Source: Minisyncoccota bacterium (GTDB lineage Bacteria > Patescibacteriota > Minisyncoccia > Minisyncoccales > CG1-02-41-26). Taken from it: DNA of 35,964 bases. The DNA lies in the NCBI GenBank assembly GCA_028718965.1, contig JAQUKS010000007.1, forward strand, positions 1 through 35,964, in the 5' to 3' direction. The notes below the pieces were generated by a model. The model made no database searches and was not told where the DNA came from. It saw only the letters and a program-made list of their open reading frames with translations. Shown here one piece after another: positions 6,739-12,419 of this stretch (its first letter is position 1; the number at the start of each line of letters is the position of its first letter). The position numbers and the translations under genes were made by a program.

Positions 6739-7260
6739 TCAAAACTTGATCAACGATCTTATATCATAACCCTCCAGCTTCTTTCTTCCTCCAAGTCCGT
6801 CAAGCTCGATGAAAAACAAAAGGCCGGAGATGCTCCCGCCCAGTTTACGGACTATTTTTACGGTGGCTGCCATCGTACCGCCGGTTGCCAGAACATCGTC
6901 GACTATGAGAATATTTTCTCCCCTTTTAATGCCGTCCCGGTGCATTTCCAGGATTTCGGAGGCATATTCCAAATCATAGCTTTCCCCGACAGTATTCCGG
7001 GGCAGCTTTCCTTTCTTTCTCACTATGGCCAAACCGGCTTTTAACTTGTAGGCCAGAGCCGAAGCAAGTAAAAACCCTCTCGCGTCGATACCGACCACTT
7101 TATCGATTTTTTGCTTGCCTGCCGCTTTAACCAGGCTGTCTATTAGAAACCGAAAACATTCCTTGTCCTCCAATACCGGAGTGATGTCACGGAAAACAAC
7201 GCCCTTTTTAGGCCAGTCAGGCACGGAAACAATCTTTGATTTTAACTTTTTCAGAGTCAT
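6739..7260 (-). CDS. apt: Adenine phosphoribosyltransferase
   Basis: A 173-residue cytosolic enzyme making AMP from adenine and PRPP. The start MTLKKL is chosen because upstream in-frame sequence runs into tRNA-Trp. Visible: N-terminal VPDWPKKGVVFRDITPVL (APT hallmark), KVVGIDARGFLLASALAYKL, LPRNTVGESYDLEY, and the PRPP-binding loop ENILIVDDVLATGGT (residues 115-129). Precedes mtnP by 7 nt, consistent with recycling of the adenine released by MtnP. Confidence 0.95.
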   Translation of the reverse strand: MTLKKLKSKIVSVPDWPKKGVVFRDITPVLEDKECFRFLIDSLVKAAGKQKIDKVVGIDARGFLLASALAYKLKAGLAIVRKKGKLPRNTVGESYDLEYASEILEMHRDGIKRGENILIVDDVLATGGTMAATVKIVRKLGGSISGLLFFIELDGLGGRKKLEGYDIRSLIKF

Positions 7261-7263
7261 CGG

Positions 7264-7335
7264 CGGGGGTACTAGGATTCGAACCCAGAAGTCAGCTTTT
7301 GGAGAGCCGCAGTTTACCATTAAGCTTATACCCCC
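7264..7335 (-). tRNA. tRNA-Trp (CCA anticodon)
   Basis: Minus-strand cloverleaf: acceptor GGGGGTA with TACCCCC, anticodon loop CTCCAAA giving CCA, T-loop TTCGAAT. The 3' CCA tail is not encoded. Located 3 nt upstream of apt. Confidence 0.93.
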
Positions 7336-7376
7336 ACACAGAAACCGTCGTGTCCTGATTTCTGTGGCGATCGAAA

Positions 7377-7538
7377 TTATTTCTTCGCTTCCTTGTGAGG
7401 TGTGTGTTTTTTGCAGGAAGGGCAGAATTTCTTCAATTCCAGCTTGCCCTCGGTGGCTTTGGTCTTATGAGTGAAGTAATTCACCTTTTTGCACGTGCCG
7501 CACTGCATTTTTAAAATTGGTTTCTTCTTTTTTGCCAT
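7377..7538 (-). CDS. rpmG: Ribosomal protein bL33
   Basis: A 53-residue large-subunit protein of the zinc-binding type: CGTCKK near the N-terminus and CPSCKKH near the C-terminus give the four-Cys ribbon. Start MAKKKK; upstream in-frame codons overlap tRNA-Thr. It lies between tRNA-Thr and tRNA-Trp, a remnant of the ancestral bacterial order where rpmG precedes tRNA-Trp and secE. secE itself is 20 kb away here. Confidence 0.95.
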   Translation of the reverse strand: MAKKKKPILKMQCGTCKKVNYFTHKTKATEGKLELKKFCPSCKKHTPHKEAKK

Positions 7539-7561
7539 AAATTTTCTTAAATTTTTACCAG

Positions 7562-7634
7562 AGCCCACACGCAGATTTGCACTGCGGACCTCATTCTTAC
7601 CAAGAATGCGCTCTTCTTACTGAGCTATGTGGGC
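7562..7634 (-). tRNA. tRNA-Thr (GGT anticodon)
   Basis: Minus strand: acceptor GCCCACA with TGTGGGC, D-arm AGCTCAG, anticodon stem-loop CATTC-TTGGTAA-GAATG, T-arm CGCAG-TGCAAAT-CTGCG. The T-loop starts TG instead of the usual TT. CCA is not encoded. Confidence 0.92.
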
Positions 7635-7909
7635 AGATTTTTTTGGTTTTCTTAAAATGCTCTCTGATTGGATAGAACAGCCCGCGAAAAACCCGCGCCA
7701 AATCCCTCTTTTTCAAATACCAGTTTGCTGAAGCAAACAGTGGGTAGGGAGGGATTCGGCCTCGCCTCTCGCCTCGCCGTCGCTCGGCTCGGGCTGGCCA
7801 CCGCCTCGCGGTTTCGCCTGCTGGCGAAACATCGCTCCGGCGTTCGAATCCTGTCGCGAGCCAAGCAGTTGGCTCGCTCCTATTTATACCAGTTTGCTGA
7901 AGCAAACAG
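7635..7909. other. Palindrome-rich tract with duplicated tRNA ends
   Basis: No gene on either strand. It holds a copy of the tRNA-Tyr 3' end (7717-7758) and three perfect hairpins: GTTTGC..GCAAAC in each repeat copy, GTTTCGCC..GGCGAAAC (7811-7830) and GCGAGCCAA..TTGGCTCGC (7856-7877). It also holds an orphan tRNA 3'-end-like piece. Two inverted T-loop sequences (GGATTCG at 7752-7758, CGAATCC at 7845-7851) bound a G/C-rich core. Confidence 0.75.
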
Positions 7910-7927
7910 TGGGTAGGGAGGGATTCG
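7717..7927. repeat. 42-bp direct repeat of the tRNA-Tyr 3' end (7717-7758 and 7886-7927)
   Basis: The second copy contains the last 17 bases of tRNA-Tyr plus 24-25 bases downstream, with hairpin GTTTGC..GCAAAC. The first copy is identical and truncated inside the T-loop. This is the geometry of an attachment-site duplication made by elements that insert at tRNA 3' ends, but the DNA between is only ~127 bp. Confidence 0.9.
7842..7863 (+). pseudogene. Orphan tRNA 3'-end fragment
   Basis: Reads as T-loop GTTCGAATCC, then an acceptor-like strand ending in GCGAGCCA, on the plus strand. No matching 5' half lies upstream. It overlaps the palindrome GCGAGCCAA..TTGGCTCGC. Likely a broken tRNA end carried in by recombination. 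Confidence 0.45.
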
Positions 7928-7992
7928 AACCCCCGTAGCCCGAAGGCGCAAGATTTACAGTCTTGTCCGATTGACCACTCCGGCACCTACCC
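7910..7992 (-). tRNA. tRNA-Tyr (GTA anticodon)
   Basis: Class II tRNA of 83 nt on the minus strand: acceptor GGGTAGG with CCTACCC, anticodon loop CTGTAAA giving GTA, long variable arm (GCGCCTTCGGGC), T-loop TTCGAAT. CCA is not encoded. Its 3' end is duplicated at 7717-7758. Confidence 0.93.
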
Positions 7993-8004
7993 GTATTTGG
8001 GATA

Positions 8005-8033
8005 ATAATAACAGAAAGGTTCGTTTTATTCAA
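8005..8033 (-). promoter_or_regulatory. Promoter of tRNA-Tyr
   Basis: TTGAAT (8028-8033), 17-nt spacer, TATTAT (8005-8010) on the minus strand, overlapping the end of trmD and ending 12 nt before the tRNA. Confidence 0.6.
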
Positions 8034-8763
8034 TCACTTTGCTGTTTTTTTGCCGCCAGGCGTCTATTTCTTTGTGATTGCCCGACAACAAAACTTTCGG
8101 CACCCGCCAACACCTCTGCTTAGAGGACGAGTCAGGCGGGCAGGCTTTTCCCTTTTTGTCAACGCAAAAAATCTCCGGCCTGGTGAACTGGGGATATTCC
8201 AAAAAGCCCTTGCTTTTGGTAATCCGCTCGCCGATCAAATCCTCGGAGTGTCCCACCACGCCCGGCAAGAGCCGCGCCACGGTTTCAGCCACTATCAAGG
8301 CCGGCAGTTCCCCGCCCATCAAAACATAATCCCCTATTGAAACAATCTCGTCGGCCAAATTTCTGGCTACCCGTTCGTCCACTCCCTCATACCTGCCGCA
8401 AATCAGAATCAACTGGTCCGATTTGGCCCATTTGGTAGCCATTTTTTGGTTGAATTCTTTACCTCTTGGCGAAAACAAAACAATCCTGCTTTTCTTAGAA
8501 GAAGCCTTGCTCTTTCCGCGCAAGGGATAAAACTCTTTTTCTATCTCTTTCACGGCCCGGGCGATCGGCTCGATCTTCATTACCATTCCCCTGCCCCCGC
8601 CAAACGGCTTGTCGTCTACCGCCCGATGCTTGTCGTTCGTAAAATCGCGTAAGTTATGGGCCTTCAGCTTCAGAAGGCCGGCCTGCTGCGCTTTTTTCAA
8701 CAACGACTGCTGGAAATAAAAGTCGCAGATTTCAGGAAAAATCGTTATTATGTCTATTCTCAT
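8026..8763 (-). CDS. trmD: tRNA (guanine-37-N1)-methyltransferase, with a 19-residue palindrome-encoded insert
   Basis: A 245-residue SPOUT-family enzyme that makes m1G37 using S-adenosylmethionine, preventing +1 frameshifting. Visible: N-terminal MRIDIITIFPEI, HRAVDDKPFGGGRGMVMKIEP, LICGRYEGVDERV, and the trefoil-knot cofactor segment SIGDYVLMGGELPAL with GVVGHSEDL. Near the C-terminus the family reads YTRPE-x-RGW-x-VPEVLLSGNH. Here YPQFTRPEIF is followed by 19 extra residues (CVDKKGK...KQRC, encoded by 8110-8166) before WRVPKVLLSGNH. The extra DNA holds a nested palindrome (CCCGCC..GGCGGG around CCTCT..AGAGG), and its length is a multiple of three, so the frame is kept. A terminator separates it from khpA. 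Confidence 0.95.
   Translation of the reverse strand: MRIDIITIFPEICDFYFQQSLLKKAQQAGLLKLKAHNLRDFTNDKHRAVDDKPFGGGRGMVMKIEPIARAVKEIEKEFYPLRGKSKASSKKSRIVLFSPRGKEFNQKMATKWAKSDQLILICGRYEGVDERVARNLADEIVSIGDYVLMGGELPALIVAETVARLLPGVVGHSEDLIGERITKSKGFLEYPQFTRPEIFCVDKKGKACPPDSSSKQRCWRVPKVLLSGNHKEIDAWRQKNSKVIE
8103..8140. repeat. Nested palindrome inserted in trmD
   Basis: Outer arms CCCGCC (8103-8108) and GGCGGG (8135-8140), inner arms CCTCT (8113-8117) and AGAGG (8122-8126) with loop GCTT. It lies inside the segment of TrmD that has no counterpart in ordinary family members. Confidence 0.8.
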
Positions 8764-8785
8764 AAAAATCTTACCGCTTACAAAT

Positions 8786-8822
8786 GAAAACGACGCTACC
8801 TTTTCATAGTAGCATCGTTTTC
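8786..8822 (-). terminator. Terminator after khpA
   Basis: GAAAACGA-TGCTAC, 9-nt loop, GTAGCG-TCGTTTTC on the minus strand: 14-bp stem with one mismatch, T-rich 3' arm, 19 nt after the khpA stop. Confidence 0.75.
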
Positions 8823-8840
8823 GGAATTTTCAATTGGAAT

Positions 8841-9161
8841 TTAGAGATTCAAGTCCTCCAAATCTTCTCTTTTCTCCTCGCTGGAGCTCCTCACTGGTCT
8901 GGTTCGCCCGCCAGCAGGCTCTTCAATCTTCAGATTGACCCGAGCGTGATTCTTTAAACCGACAATGCGAACAAGATTCCTGATGGCTCTGGCAGTGGAA
9001 CCGGCTTTCCCGATGACTTGCCCCATATCTTCGGGGTTTACTTTCAGGGAAAGCAAAACGCCCATTTCATCCACCTTTCTGTCAATTTTGACCTCCTCGG
9101 GATGATCAACCAGCGCTTTGATGATAAATTCCAGAAACTCTCTGTCTGACTCTGTAGCCAT
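8841..9161 (-). CDS. khpA: KH-domain RNA-binding protein KhpA
   Basis: A 106-residue protein with one KH domain: N-terminal DREFLEFIIKALVDHPEEVKI, strand LLSLKVNPEDMGQVIG and the GKAG loop (residues 51-54) that contacts RNA, then ARAIRNLVRIVGLKN. KhpA proteins bind RNA and affect division and envelope homeostasis in Firmicutes. It lies between rpsP and trmD, the usual site, but rimM and rplS, which normally complete this cluster, are missing. The basic/acidic C-terminal tail (RTRPVRSSSEEKRED) is variable in the family. Own promoter upstream. Confidence 0.9.
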   Translation of the reverse strand: MATESDREFLEFIIKALVDHPEEVKIDRKVDEMGVLLSLKVNPEDMGQVIGKAGSTARAIRNLVRIVGLKNHARVNLKIEEPAGGRTRPVRSSSEEKREDLEDLNL

Positions 9162-9211
9162 ATTTATTCAAAAAACATTGCTTAGCGACCTTTCAGTTAT
9201 TCGTTAATTAT

Positions 9212-9239
9212 ATTTTAGGCATTTAAATCTTTGTGTCAA
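9212..9239 (-). promoter_or_regulatory. Promoter of khpA
   Basis: TTGACA (9234-9239), 16-nt spacer, TAAAAT (9212-9217) on the minus strand, just downstream of rpsP. Confidence 0.65.
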
Positions 9240-9247
9240 CACTCCTC

Positions 9248-9652
9248 CTAGGCAGCCGATGCCTCCTGGGGCTCTGGCCCGGCTTGCTCTTCCTCCGGTT
9301 TTTGTTCTTCCTGCTGGGCTTTCGTCTCTTTGGCGGCCTCGGGTTTTATTTCAGGCTTGACTTCTTCGGAATTGACTTCCTGCTTTGATTTTTTGTGTAC
9401 CGCCACTTTCTCACCGGTAAGAACTCCCTCCTTTACCAATAAATTATGCACGGTATCTGACGGCTGGGCGCCGCAACCAAGCCAGTATTGTATCCTTTCC
9501 TGTTTTAACTGCTTTTCTTTGGTTATGGGATTGTAAAAACCGACCGCCTCCAAAAACCGACCGCCCCGCGGAGCGTTGCGCCTGTCAGTAACGACAATCT
9601 TAAAAAACGGCTGATTCTTTTTACCTGTTCTGAAAAATCTTATTGAAAGCAT
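9248..9652 (-). CDS. rpsP: Ribosomal protein bS16 with acidic C-terminal extension
   Basis: A 134-residue small-subunit protein. The conserved core covers residues 1-80 (MLSIRFFRTGKKNQPFFKIVV, RGGRFLEAVGFYNP, QYWLGCGAQPSDTVHNLL). After it comes a ~45-residue Glu/Gln/Pro/Ala-rich tail (KPEAAKETKAQQEEQKPEEEQ) that is likely disordered; tails of this kind are common in this lineage. First gene of rpsP-khpA-trmD. A TATAAT at about 9665-9670 ends only 5 nt before the start codon, so the transcript may be leaderless. Confidence 0.95.
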   Translation of the reverse strand: MLSIRFFRTGKKNQPFFKIVVTDRRNAPRGGRFLEAVGFYNPITKEKQLKQERIQYWLGCGAQPSDTVHNLLVKEGVLTGEKVAVHKKSKQEVNSEEVKPEIKPEAAKETKAQQEEQKPEEEQAGPEPQEASAA

Positions 9653-9692
9653 ATTATTGATTATAGATATATAATTAAATTGAAATATCGTT

Positions 9693-10382
9693 TTAAATCC
9701 ACTTTTTCAGCTGCAAGGCAGCTTTGGCGGCAGCCTCTTCGGCCTCCTGCTTTGACGAACCTTCACCCTCGGCCACCAGTTCTTTATCAAGAAATACTCC
9801 CACCACGAAATGCTTGGCATGGTCAGGGCCCCAATCCTGCGTTACTTTGTAGGTGGGGGTAATTTTAGCGATTTCCTGGGCTCTTTCCTGAAACTTCGAT
9901 TTTGCATCTTTATAGGCTCCTTCGGCTAAAATCTTAGGCAGCTTTTTAAGCAAATGTTTTTCAATAAACGCTCTTACTATCTCCAGCCCGCGGTCAAGAT
10001 ACAAGGCGCCCAAAAAAGCTTCCAAGGCATCGGCCAAAATATATTGGCGCGCCTTGCCCGTATCTTTGGCCTCGCCCCGGGAAAGCAGCAAATAATCGTC
10101 AAAACCAAGTTCCGTGGATGATTCAGCCAATGACTGGGCGTTCACCAGAGCCGCCCGCCAGTTGGTAAGCTCGCCCTCGGGATTCGGATAATTATGATAA
10201 AGGTATTCGGTAACTATCAGCTCCAGCACCGCGTCCCCCAAAAACTCCAGGCGCTCGTTGTTGGGCAGATAAAAATCGGGATTTTCATTCAGATAAGAAC
10301 GGTGGCAAAACGCCTGCCTCAACAAATCCTTGTTCTTAAACTCAACGCGCAATTTCTTTTCTAATTTTGTAAAATCAGACAT
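9693..10382 (-). CDS. rnc: Ribonuclease III
   Basis: About 229 residues. Cuts double-stranded RNA in rRNA maturation and mRNA turnover. The RNase III signature NNERLEFLGDAVLELIV (residues 41-57) carries the metal-binding Glu/Asp; the second catalytic Asp/Glu pair is in ILADALEAFLGALYLD. The double-stranded RNA-binding domain occupies about residues 155-229 (YKDAKSKFQERAQE, then EGEGSSKQEAEEAAAKAAL). The start is set at MSDFTK; upstream codons fall in a palindromic spacer. Downstream of nusB and rpmF, an arrangement common in Patescibacteria. Confidence 0.95.
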   Translation of the reverse strand: MSDFTKLEKKLRVEFKNKDLLRQAFCHRSYLNENPDFYLPNNERLEFLGDAVLELIVTEYLYHNYPNPEGELTNWRAALVNAQSLAESSTELGFDDYLLLSRGEAKDTGKARQYILADALEAFLGALYLDRGLEIVRAFIEKHLLKKLPKILAEGAYKDAKSKFQERAQEIAKITPTYKVTQDWGPDHAKHFVVGVFLDKELVAEGEGSSKQEAEEAAAKAALQLKKWI

Positions 10383-10398
10383 TTTTAACGTAAAACCC

Positions 10399-10466
10399 AA
10401 AATCCGAATACCGAATAATGAAAAATATTGAAATTTTTATTATTCGGGTTTCGGGCTTCGGATTTT
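10399..10466. repeat. Long A/T-rich imperfect palindrome between nusB and rnc
   Basis: AAAATCCGAA (10399-10408) and TTCGGATTTT (10457-10466) bound an interior that also pairs (CCGAATAAT with ATTATTCGG), with short direct CCGAA repeats. It could end nusB transcription or be a dispersed repeat; no clear T-run follows. Confidence 0.7.
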
Positions 10467-10484
10467 AAAAATTTATTAAGATTT

Positions 10485-10967
10485 TCATCCTTGATCGTTC
10501 TGCGGACTACCCTGCGGGCCCGCGGACGGATCCAGTTCCTTATAAACCGTTCCCAGAACGCCGTTGACGAATTTGCCGCTGCTCGGGCCGCCGAAATTCT
10601 TGCCAAGCTCGATCGCTTCGTTAATGGCCACTTTGGGAGGCACCTCTTCTTTGTCCTGGTATAACAGTTCGTAAAGGCCGATTCGCAAAACATTGCGGTC
10701 AACCAGGCTTAACTGGCTGATCGGGCGCTCGGGCGCCGAGCTCTGAATGATTTTATCCAGCTTTTCCAGACTGTCAGCCACGCCTTTGGCAATCTTCTTG
10801 GCAAAATCCTTTTCATCAAACTCGCCGCCGAAATAGTCAAGGTTTCTTTGCATTATCGCGTCCAAATCAGGGCCGGCTTTCTGCAAATCGTTTTTGTGCT
10901 GGCTATAAAAATCCCACTCGAAAAGCGACTGTAAAACGATTGACCGGGCCAAATGACGTGAAGCCAT
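10485..10967 (-). CDS. nusB: Transcription antitermination protein NusB
   Basis: A 160-residue all-helical protein that with NusE/S10 binds boxA in rRNA operons. Visible: N-terminal [18 protein letters not shown], middle [41 protein letters not shown], and the signature [31 protein letters not shown]. The last ~14 residues ([15 protein letters not shown]) go beyond the usual end and are encoded by G/C-rich palindromic DNA (10512-10525, GGGCCC-centred). It starts 4 nt after the rpmF stop, so translation is probably coupled. Confidence 0.95.
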   Translation of the reverse strand: MASRHLARSIVLQSLFEWDFYSQHKNDLQKAGPDLDAIMQRNLDYFGGEFDEKDFAKKIAKGVADSLEKLDKIIQSSAPERPISQLSLVDRNVLRIGLYELLYQDKEEVPPKVAINEAIELGKNFGGPSSGKFVNGVLGTVYKELDPSAGPQGSPQNDQG

Positions 10968-10971
10968 AATT

Positions 10972-11262
10972 TTAAAACTTTTTCTTTGACAGTTCTTCCA
11001 TGGTAAGGGGCTTTTCGTCTTTCTTTTCCTTTTCCGTTTCTTTAATCTCTTTCTCCCTTAATTTTCTTTCTTTCTTCTCAAGCTTCGCCAAAACATTGAC
11101 GAACTCTACGCCCTTGTAAAAGCCGCAATTAGCGCAAACCGTGTGCCGTTTGACAGGCTTGCCGCACTTGACGCAAACTGTCAAACCAGGCTCTTTCAAA
11201 AAGATGTGCGCTCTTCGCTGGTTTCTCGAACCCTTGGTTGTGTGTTTTTTTGGAACTCCCAT
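10972..11262 (-). CDS. rpmF: Ribosomal protein bL32 with charged C-terminal extension
   Basis: A 96-residue large-subunit protein. The core ([22 protein letters not shown], then the zinc ribbon [22 protein letters not shown]) is canonical. After residue ~60 comes a ~35-residue Lys/Glu coiled tail ([22 protein letters not shown]) not found in most bacteria. The start MGVPKK is the conserved one. First gene of the rpmF-nusB-rnc run; transcribed away from the broken zinc-ribbon gene 20 nt upstream. Confidence 0.94.
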   Translation of the reverse strand: MGVPKKHTTKGSRNQRRAHIFLKEPGLTVCVKCGKPVKRHTVCANCGFYKGVEFVNVLAKLEKKERKLREKEIKETEKEKKDEKPLTMEELSKKKF

Positions 11263-11282
11263 ATATTCTCGCAATCTAAAAG

Positions 11283-11580
11283 ATGATTAAGGTAGATTAC
11301 CAAAAAAAGTTATTCTTGGCAAGGGTAGAGGCCGGTTATTCTCCAGCCGTGCCTATTTTCCGCGCGCCCATCCAAGCTAGCTCATATCTGGAAACGCCAA
11401 TGCATGCGCTCCGGCAAACTCAGAACCTGTGAGGGTAAGACCCTCACAAACTGCTACCGGAATACGGGTGAGCATGAACACGGAGACTCTCCCTGCGATG
11501 AGACCTTCCTCACCTCCTACTCTCCCGAGAGACCGGAGATCGTCTACTGTGAAAAGTGCTATTTGAGGGAGGTGGGGTGA
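11283..11580 (+). pseudogene. Short zinc-ribbon protein gene broken by a palindrome insertion
   Basis: Two good coding halves lie in different frames. The first runs from ATG 11283 (MIKVDYQKKLFLARVEAGYSP...MHALRQTQNL) to a TGA at 11430-11432. The second, shifted by one base, reads NCYRNTGEHEHGDSPCDETF, then SYSPERPEIVYCEKCY to a stop at 11578-11580. The second part has the Cys/His spacing and the YSPERPEIVYCEKCY signature of zinc-ribbon proteins common in Parcubacteria. The frame changes exactly at a 21-bp perfect palindrome (11428-11448). Removing 19 or 22 bases there joins the halves into one ~95-residue protein with Cys residues on both sides. Function of the family is unknown to me. A sequencing error is the main alternative. 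Confidence 0.65.
11428..11448. repeat. Palindromic element, family A, copy 1
   Basis: TGTGAGGGT, loop AAG, ACCCTCACA: perfect 9-bp stem. The same stem occurs twice inside thrS with loops CTG and CAG. Confidence 0.92.
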
Positions 11581-11730
11581 AAGATTGACTTATACGCAGA
11601 AAAAATGATAAGAAAAGACAGCTCTTGCCGCGGGTGAAATAAACCCGGTAAAAGGCCGAGTCAACGCCCCACGTTTAGTTTTTTTAAAACTAGACTTTGC
11701 GTCTATGGCTAAATATGTGGGGCTTTGTTT
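11581..11730 (+). terminator. Structured spacer ending in a branched terminator-like hairpin
   Basis: No coding sequence. At 11666-11723 GCCCCAC pairs with GTGGGGC and encloses two further hairpins (TAGTTTT..AAAACTA; AGAC..GTCT), followed by TTTGTTTT on the plus strand. A smaller hairpin (CCGCGGGT..ACCCGG) precedes it. It would end plus-strand transcription of the zinc-ribbon gene. I could not match it to tmRNA, RNase P or SRP RNA. Confidence 0.5.
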
Positions 11731-12353
11731 TATATCAATGGTTTATTTATCGGAGCAAAGGTTTGGCGGTGCAAGGGACAGGGACCAAGCCGCTTTATCA
11801 TCTCAATATGGAGCCTGGTGCCGTAACCCTTATGTCTGTCAAAACCGTATTGCGGATACTTTTTATGCGCATTTAACATAAAGCGGTCTCTCTCCACTTT
11901 GGCGACAATCGAGGCCAGAGCTATTAAAAACATCTTCTCGTCGCCCCTGATAATCGATTGCTGTTCCCGGGCGACATCAATGCTGAAATTACCGTCTATC
12001 AAAAGCAGGTCCGCGGGCCGGGCGATTTTCTTTTCCAGGCCCCTTACCGCCTTAATCATCGCCAGTTTCGTTGCCTGCAAGATATTCACCTCGTCAATCA
12101 CTTTTTCCGAAATTCTGCCAATCCCCCACTTCACCGAGGGATTTTTTTTCAGTGCTTCGTAAATTTCCTCGCGTTGCCTCTGGTTTAATTTTTTTGAATC
12201 GCTGAATTCCGAATTTTGAATTTTGATCTTCAAGCTTTCATTTCTGATTTTCAATCCAGCCGGAGCTGTTATCGCACAAGCGAAAACAGCTCCGGCAAGC
12301 GGGCCCCTGCCGACTTCGTCGATCCCGAAGACAATTTTTGAATTTTTGGTCAT
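11730..12353 (-). CDS. rnhB: Ribonuclease HII
   Basis: A 207-residue enzyme that removes ribonucleotides from DNA. N-terminal FGIDEVGRGPLAGAV holds the catalytic DEVGRG motif. The other carboxylates are in LLLIDGNFSID and ALASIVAKVERDR, and GYGTRLHIEMIKRLGPCPLHR is the family C-terminal signature. Between ITAPAG and SDSKKL there are about 17 residues (KIRNESLKIKIQNSEF), longer than usual. Their DNA is a run of near-repeats (AAAATTC, AAAATTCGGAATTC), suggesting a repeat-derived insert. Divergent from the beta-helix/dnaE operon. Confidence 0.95.
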   Translation of the reverse strand: MTKNSKIVFGIDEVGRGPLAGAVFACAITAPAGLKIRNESLKIKIQNSEFSDSKKLNQRQREEIYEALKKNPSVKWGIGRISEKVIDEVNILQATKLAMIKAVRGLEKKIARPADLLLIDGNFSIDVAREQQSIIRGDEKMFLIALASIVAKVERDRFMLNAHKKYPQYGFDRHKGYGTRLHIEMIKRLGPCPLHRQTFAPINKPLI

Positions 12354-12381
12354 TTTACAGAAGAGAAAAAAAGACTATAAT
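12354..12381 (+). promoter_or_regulatory. Promoter of the beta-helix/dnaE operon
   Basis: TTTACA (12354-12359), 16-nt spacer, TATAAT (12376-12381), 38 nt before the start codon at 12420. Confidence 0.6.
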
Positions 12382-12419
12382 GCAGTAATTCGCAAGTATC
12401 TCAATTTTAACCTAATTTT

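Noticed and set aside
7811-7877. CRISPR-like repeats in the tRNA-Tyr flank
   Set aside because: The hairpins differ in sequence, spacing is irregular and there are no spacer units.
11281-11730. Candidate RNase P RNA, tmRNA or SRP RNA in the structured spacer
   Set aside because: None of the hallmark sequences of these RNAs is visible, and the first 300 bases read better as two halves of a zinc-ribbon gene.
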